A stretch of DNA of 9,340 bases, taken from contig JAEDLZ010000055.1 of assembly GCA_016303265.1 (NCBI GenBank), positions 1 through 9,340 on the forward strand. Direction: 5' to 3'. The position numbers were made by a program, and so were the translations under genes. Positions 6,859 through 9,340 of the stretch are shown here, piece after piece. This DNA is from Clostridiales bacterium. Lineage in GTDB: Bacteria > Bacillota > Clostridia > Monoglobales > Monoglobaceae. The first letter of the stretch is position 1. The number at the start of each line of letters is the position of its first letter. The notes beneath the pieces were generated by a model. It did no database searches. It was not told the origin of the DNA and was given only the letters and a program-made list of their open reading frames with translations.

Positions 6859-8157
6859 ATGAAATTTGAAACTGTATATAATGAACAGATAGACGAAAAA
6901 TTGCTCCTTTCGACACATAAGAGCGGACTTAGAGTTGCGGTAGTGCCGAAAAAAGGCTTCAGTAAATATTACGCAATTTACGGAACGGAGTACGGCTCGG
7001 TTGACCGTGAGTTTATAGCCTTCGGAGATAAGGAAAAGACGGTTCTTCCCGATGGGGTTGCCCATTTTTTGGAGCACAAGCTCTTTGAAATGGAGGACGG
7101 AACAAATGCGTTTGACCATTTTGCCAAAACAGGCGGAAACAGCAATGCTTTCACCAGCTTTAACATCACCGCATACCTTTTCTCCTGCACGGATAATTTT
7201 TATGAAAATCTTGATATTTTGCTTAATTTTGTGAATACACCCTATTTCACTGAAGAAAATGTGGCGAAGGAACAGGGCATTATCGGTCAGGAAATAAAAA
7301 TGTATGATGACGACCCGCAGTGGAGAGTGTTCTTTAATATGCTCTGCGCAATGTATCATAACAATCCGGTAAAGATTGACATTGCGGGGACGGTGGAATC
7401 CATAAGCCGTATAACGCCCGAGCTTTTATATAAATGCACAAATACATTCTATAATCCGTCAAATATGTATCTTGTTCTGGTGGGGGACATAGACGAGAAT
7501 AAAATTGAGGAATATATAGACCGGCATATTTCGGCAAAGAGGGATACGGGGAAGGTGGAAAGATTTGCAGCTTTTGAGCCTGAAACCGTGGAAAGGGAGT
7601 ATATAAGGCAGAATTTAAGCGTTTCAACGCCGATGTTCGCCATAGGCTTTAAGGAGAAAAAGGTGGGAGTAGACGGCTTTGAGCTTCTTAAAAAGGAAAT
7701 TGCAACGGAAATACTCATTGAAGTTCTTTTTGGCAAGAGCAGCGAGAATTATATAAAAATGTACGAGAGCGGAATTATCGACGCAAGCTTCGGCGGCGAG
7801 ACGGAGCTTGAGAAAGAGTACGGATTCACCTCGTTTGGCGGCGAGAGCCGTGAGCCGGAAAAGGTTTATGAAACGGTAAAGGCGTGCATTGAAAATGCTA
7901 AGAAAAACGGCATTTCCGAAAAGGAAGCCGAGAGGATAAAGAAGTCCGTATTAAGCGACGAAATAAGGATGTACAACAATGTCGAAAATATCGGCAATAC
8001 CTATATCAAGTCGCTTATGAAGGGTATAAATCCTCTTGATTATACCAAGGCAGTATCTGAAATTGATATAAAGTACCTTACCGAGCGGTTAAACGAGCAT
8101 TTTGATACGAAAAACTGTGTGTTGTCCGTAATTTATCCGATTGAGGGGGAGAAGTAG
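6859..8157 (+). CDS. M16 family zinc metallopeptidase, catalytic subunit (YmfH/YfmH-like)
   Basis: This 432-residue M16 protein carries the inverted zinc motif HFLEH (H69, E72, H73). The third ligand is probably E145, in the EQGIIGQEIKMYDDDP segment (138-153). The segment GNSNAFTSFNITAYLFSC (93-110) is typical of the active N-terminal lobe. The C-terminal lobe (about 230-432) lacks the R and Y motif that its partner keeps (R295, Y302 of the upstream protein), so the two appear complementary and are likely to form a heterodimer. There is no signal peptide, which suggests the cytoplasm. The start codon follows the upstream stop with no gap, and AAAGGAGG (6843-6850) lies 8 nt before the ATG. The natural substrate is unknown. 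Confidence 0.9.
   Translation: MKFETVYNEQIDEKLLLSTHKSGLRVAVVPKKGFSKYYAIYGTEYGSVDREFIAFGDKEKTVLPDGVAHFLEHKLFEMEDGTNAFDHFAKTGGNSNAFTSFNITAYLFSCTDNFYENLDILLNFVNTPYFTEENVAKEQGIIGQEIKMYDDDPQWRVFFNMLCAMYHNNPVKIDIAGTVESISRITPELLYKCTNTFYNPSNMYLVLVGDIDENKIEEYIDRHISAKRDTGKVERFAAFEPETVEREYIRQNLSVSTPMFAIGFKEKKVGVDGFELLKKEIATEILIEVLFGKSSENYIKMYESGIIDASFGGETELEKEYGFTSFGGESREPEKVYETVKACIENAKKNGISEKEAERIKKSVLSDEIRMYNNVENIGNTYIKSLMKGINPLDYTKAVSEIDIKYLTERLNEHFDTKNCVLSVIYPIEGEK
8144..8151 (+). promoter_or_regulatory. Ribosome binding site deciding the lgt start
   Basis: AGGGGGAG ends 7 nt before the ATG at 8159. A longer in-frame start exists at TTG 8141, but it would begin upstream of this site and add only six residues (MRGRSR) not expected in Lgt. 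Confidence 0.7.
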
Positions 8158-8158
8158 G

Positions 8159-8950
8159 ATGACGGAAATAATTTCATTCCCTAACCTTAATCTGAGCTTT
8201 GAAATAAATAAAACGGCGTTTTCCATAGGCGGATTTGAGGTCAGGTGGTATGGCGTTTTAATAGGGCTGGGTATGCTTGCCGCAATTATTTATGCGCTTT
8301 TTGCAGTCAGAAAAACAAAGCTTTCTCAGGACGACCTGCTTAATATGACCATAATAGGACTGCCCTGTGCGATTATAGGGGCAAGAGCCTATTATGTTAT
8401 ATTTAACTGGAACGCTTACAAAGAGGATTTGAGCCAAATTTTTGCTATCAGAAACGGCGGACTTGCCATTTACGGGGGAATTATTGCCGCAGCGCTTGTC
8501 GTGATTATTTGCTGTAAAATAAAGAAAATAAATGTGGGTATCCCCTTTGATTTGCTTGCCGTGGGACTTCCCATGGCGCAGGCTATAGGAAGATGGGGCA
8601 ATTTCGTAAACGGCGAGGCGTACGGCAGGGAAACAAACCTTCCTTGGGCTATGTCAATCGGGGAATATGTCAATATGGTTCATCCGACCTTTCTTTATGA
8701 ATCGCTCTGGAATGTTATAGGCGTCATTATTGTGCTGATTTATAAGCGGTTTAAGAAGTTTGACGGCGAGCAGTTCTGCGTTTATATGATATGGTACGGA
8801 ATCGGAAGATTCTGGATAGAGGGACTAAGAACGGACTCTCTTTATCTGGGAGCTTTCCGTATTTCGCAGCTTGTTGCCTCCCTTTCCGTTGCGGCGGGAA
8901 TTGCTATTATACTGTGGAAAAGATTTTATAAAAAATCCGAAGCGGAGTAA
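8159..8950 (+). CDS. lgt: Prolipoprotein diacylglyceryl transferase (Lgt)
   Basis: Lgt moves diacylglycerol from phosphatidylglycerol to the lipobox cysteine of prelipoproteins, in the cytoplasmic membrane. The 263 residues contain about seven hydrophobic helices. The family signature GRWGNFVNGEAYG spans 144-156, with R145 matching the essential R143 of E. coli. EGLRTDS (221-227) supplies R224, matching R239. In the first conserved loop, GGLAIYGG (100-107) has Tyr105 where E. coli has His103; this is a residue difference to note rather than a sign of inactivity. HPTFLYESLWN (175-185) is also typical. The gene begins 1 nt after the stop of the M16 peptidase gene, so it is probably co-transcribed with the pair, and a terminator follows. 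Confidence 0.95.
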   Translation: MTEIISFPNLNLSFEINKTAFSIGGFEVRWYGVLIGLGMLAAIIYALFAVRKTKLSQDDLLNMTIIGLPCAIIGARAYYVIFNWNAYKEDLSQIFAIRNGGLAIYGGIIAAALVVIICCKIKKINVGIPFDLLAVGLPMAQAIGRWGNFVNGEAYGRETNLPWAMSIGEYVNMVHPTFLYESLWNVIGVIIVLIYKRFKKFDGEQFCVYMIWYGIGRFWIEGLRTDSLYLGAFRISQLVASLSVAAGIAIILWKRFYKKSEAE

Positions 8951-9014
8951 AAATATAGCAGGAAAAAGGAAAAGCGGCGCAGATTAAGCGGCGTACTATT
9001 GAGGACAGTAATTC

Positions 9015-9048
9015 AAAAGGCTGAACGATTGATTTCGTTCAGCCTTTT
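9015..9048. terminator. Intrinsic terminator after lgt
   Basis: A perfect 14-bp stem (9015-9028 pairing with 9035-9048) with a 6-nt loop starts with four A and ends with four T, so it can act in both directions. It lies 65 bp after the lgt stop. I see nothing codable in 8951-9014. Confidence 0.85.
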
Positions 9049-9081
9049 ATAGTAAGGTTCGGTGGTTTCCGACAAACCGTA

Positions 9082-9109
9082 TTGTAGGGGACGATGCCTA
9101 CATCGTCCC
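9082..9109 (+). repeat. REP-like palindrome, left copy
   Basis: A perfect 9-bp stem GGGACGATG / CATCGTCCC (9088-9096 and 9101-9109) with a 4-nt loop is preceded by TTGTAG. It lies inside the transposase frame and encodes VGDDAYIVP. It also coincides with the point where recognisable transposase homology begins. Confidence 0.8.
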
Positions 9110-9242
9110 AAAAAATAAAATATCAAACTATGGTTTAATATGCGATAAATATATCAACAATATAAACATAAAATATGAAAATGTAACGGTTGACAAATAT
9201 GTGATAATGCCGAATCATATTCATTTGATTATATTTCTTCAC

Positions 9243-9270
9243 GGGACGATGAGGGCATCGTCCCCTACAA
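9243..9270 (-). repeat. REP-like palindrome, right copy, inverted
   Basis: This has the same 9-bp stem (9243-9251 and 9256-9264) with loop AGGG, followed by CTACAA. It is the reverse complement of the left copy. Its last 17 bases (9254-9270) are an exact inverted match to 9082-9098, so the two form a REPIN-like pair 189 bp from end to end. It lies in the transposase frame, encoding GTMRASSPT. Confidence 0.8.
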
Positions 9271-9340
9271 AAAACATAGAAACCATAATCCGTTCACTTA
9301 AAACAATGGTTACAAAAGAAATTGGTAAATCTATATGGCA

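Larger units (their letters stand above)
9081..9340 (+). pseudogene. IS200-like/REP-associated tyrosine transposase (RAYT), 5'-truncated, continues past the window
   Basis: The frame reads IVGDDAYIVPKNK, then INNINIKYENVTVDKYVIMPNHIHLII with the HxH (HUH) metal-binding motif at H9216-H9222, then HGTMRASSPT and a helix ending in EIGKSIW at the window edge. This is the central part of a Y1 transposase of the REP-associated group. It would nick single-stranded DNA; the catalytic Tyr would lie beyond the edge. About 40 N-terminal residues (normally an RLKGYDYS and YFVTICT type start) are absent. Upstream in frame there is only 48 nt of open sequence, bounded by a stop at 9030-9032 within the lgt terminator. 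No start codon with a ribosome binding site is visible. It is therefore a remnant, unless a distant or unusual start exists. It is unrelated to the operon upstream. Confidence 0.78.

Noticed and set aside
8141..8158. Longer lgt start at TTG 8141
   Set aside because: The ribosome binding site at 8144-8151 lies inside that extension and fits the ATG at 8159.
9061..9081. Small hairpin GGTTT/AAACC just before the left REP
   Set aside because: Only 5 bp of stem extended by wobble pairs and no T-run; too weak to call.

Overview
The window looks like a chromosomal segment of a low-to-moderate-GC Firmicute, most likely class Clostridia. The evidence is the strong AGGAG-type ribosome binding sites, a TTG start, a methionine synthase whose reactivation domain is a separate protein, a YmfF/YmfH-like M16 peptidase pair, a YhcN-like small protein, a DUF378 membrane protein and an Lgt of Firmicute type. 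I see no tRNA, rRNA, CRISPR array or riboswitch.

Region 1 (1-4670) is a methionine/one-carbon operon on the + strand. It begins with an AT-rich stretch (1 to about 133) that abruptly replaces the first 70-80 codons of metF (methylenetetrahydrofolate reductase). A stand-alone MetH reactivation-domain protein follows, then an 805-residue MetH that lacks that domain, then an unrecognised single-pass membrane protein. Gaps between these genes are 1-4 nt, and the run ends at a strong intrinsic terminator (4628-4668). MetF makes methyl-THF, MetH moves the methyl group to homocysteine through cobalamin, and the separate reactivation protein would repair oxidised cobalamin.

Region 2 (4670-5543) holds a small DUF378 two-helix membrane protein on the - strand. 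It diverges from a + strand, YhcN-like, membrane-anchored protein of 144 residues. Their shared 125-bp spacer holds a possible promoter and an inverted repeat.

Region 3 (5540-9048) is a second + strand operon. A probable sigma-A promoter overlaps the stop codon of the previous gene. It leads into two M16 peptidase-like genes (the first without the zinc motif, the second with HFLEH) and lgt (prolipoprotein diacylglyceryl transferase). Joints are 0-1 nt, and a 14-bp-stem terminator closes the unit.

Region 4 (9049-9340) is a remnant of an IS200-like/REP-associated (RAYT) HUH transposase gene. It has lost its 5' part and runs off the window. Two REP-like hairpins lie inside its open frame as a perfect 17-bp inverted repeat 189 bp from end to end, a REPIN-like arrangement that is also protein coding. 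This and the broken start of metF are the most unusual features here. Nothing amounts to a clearly new multi-gene system.
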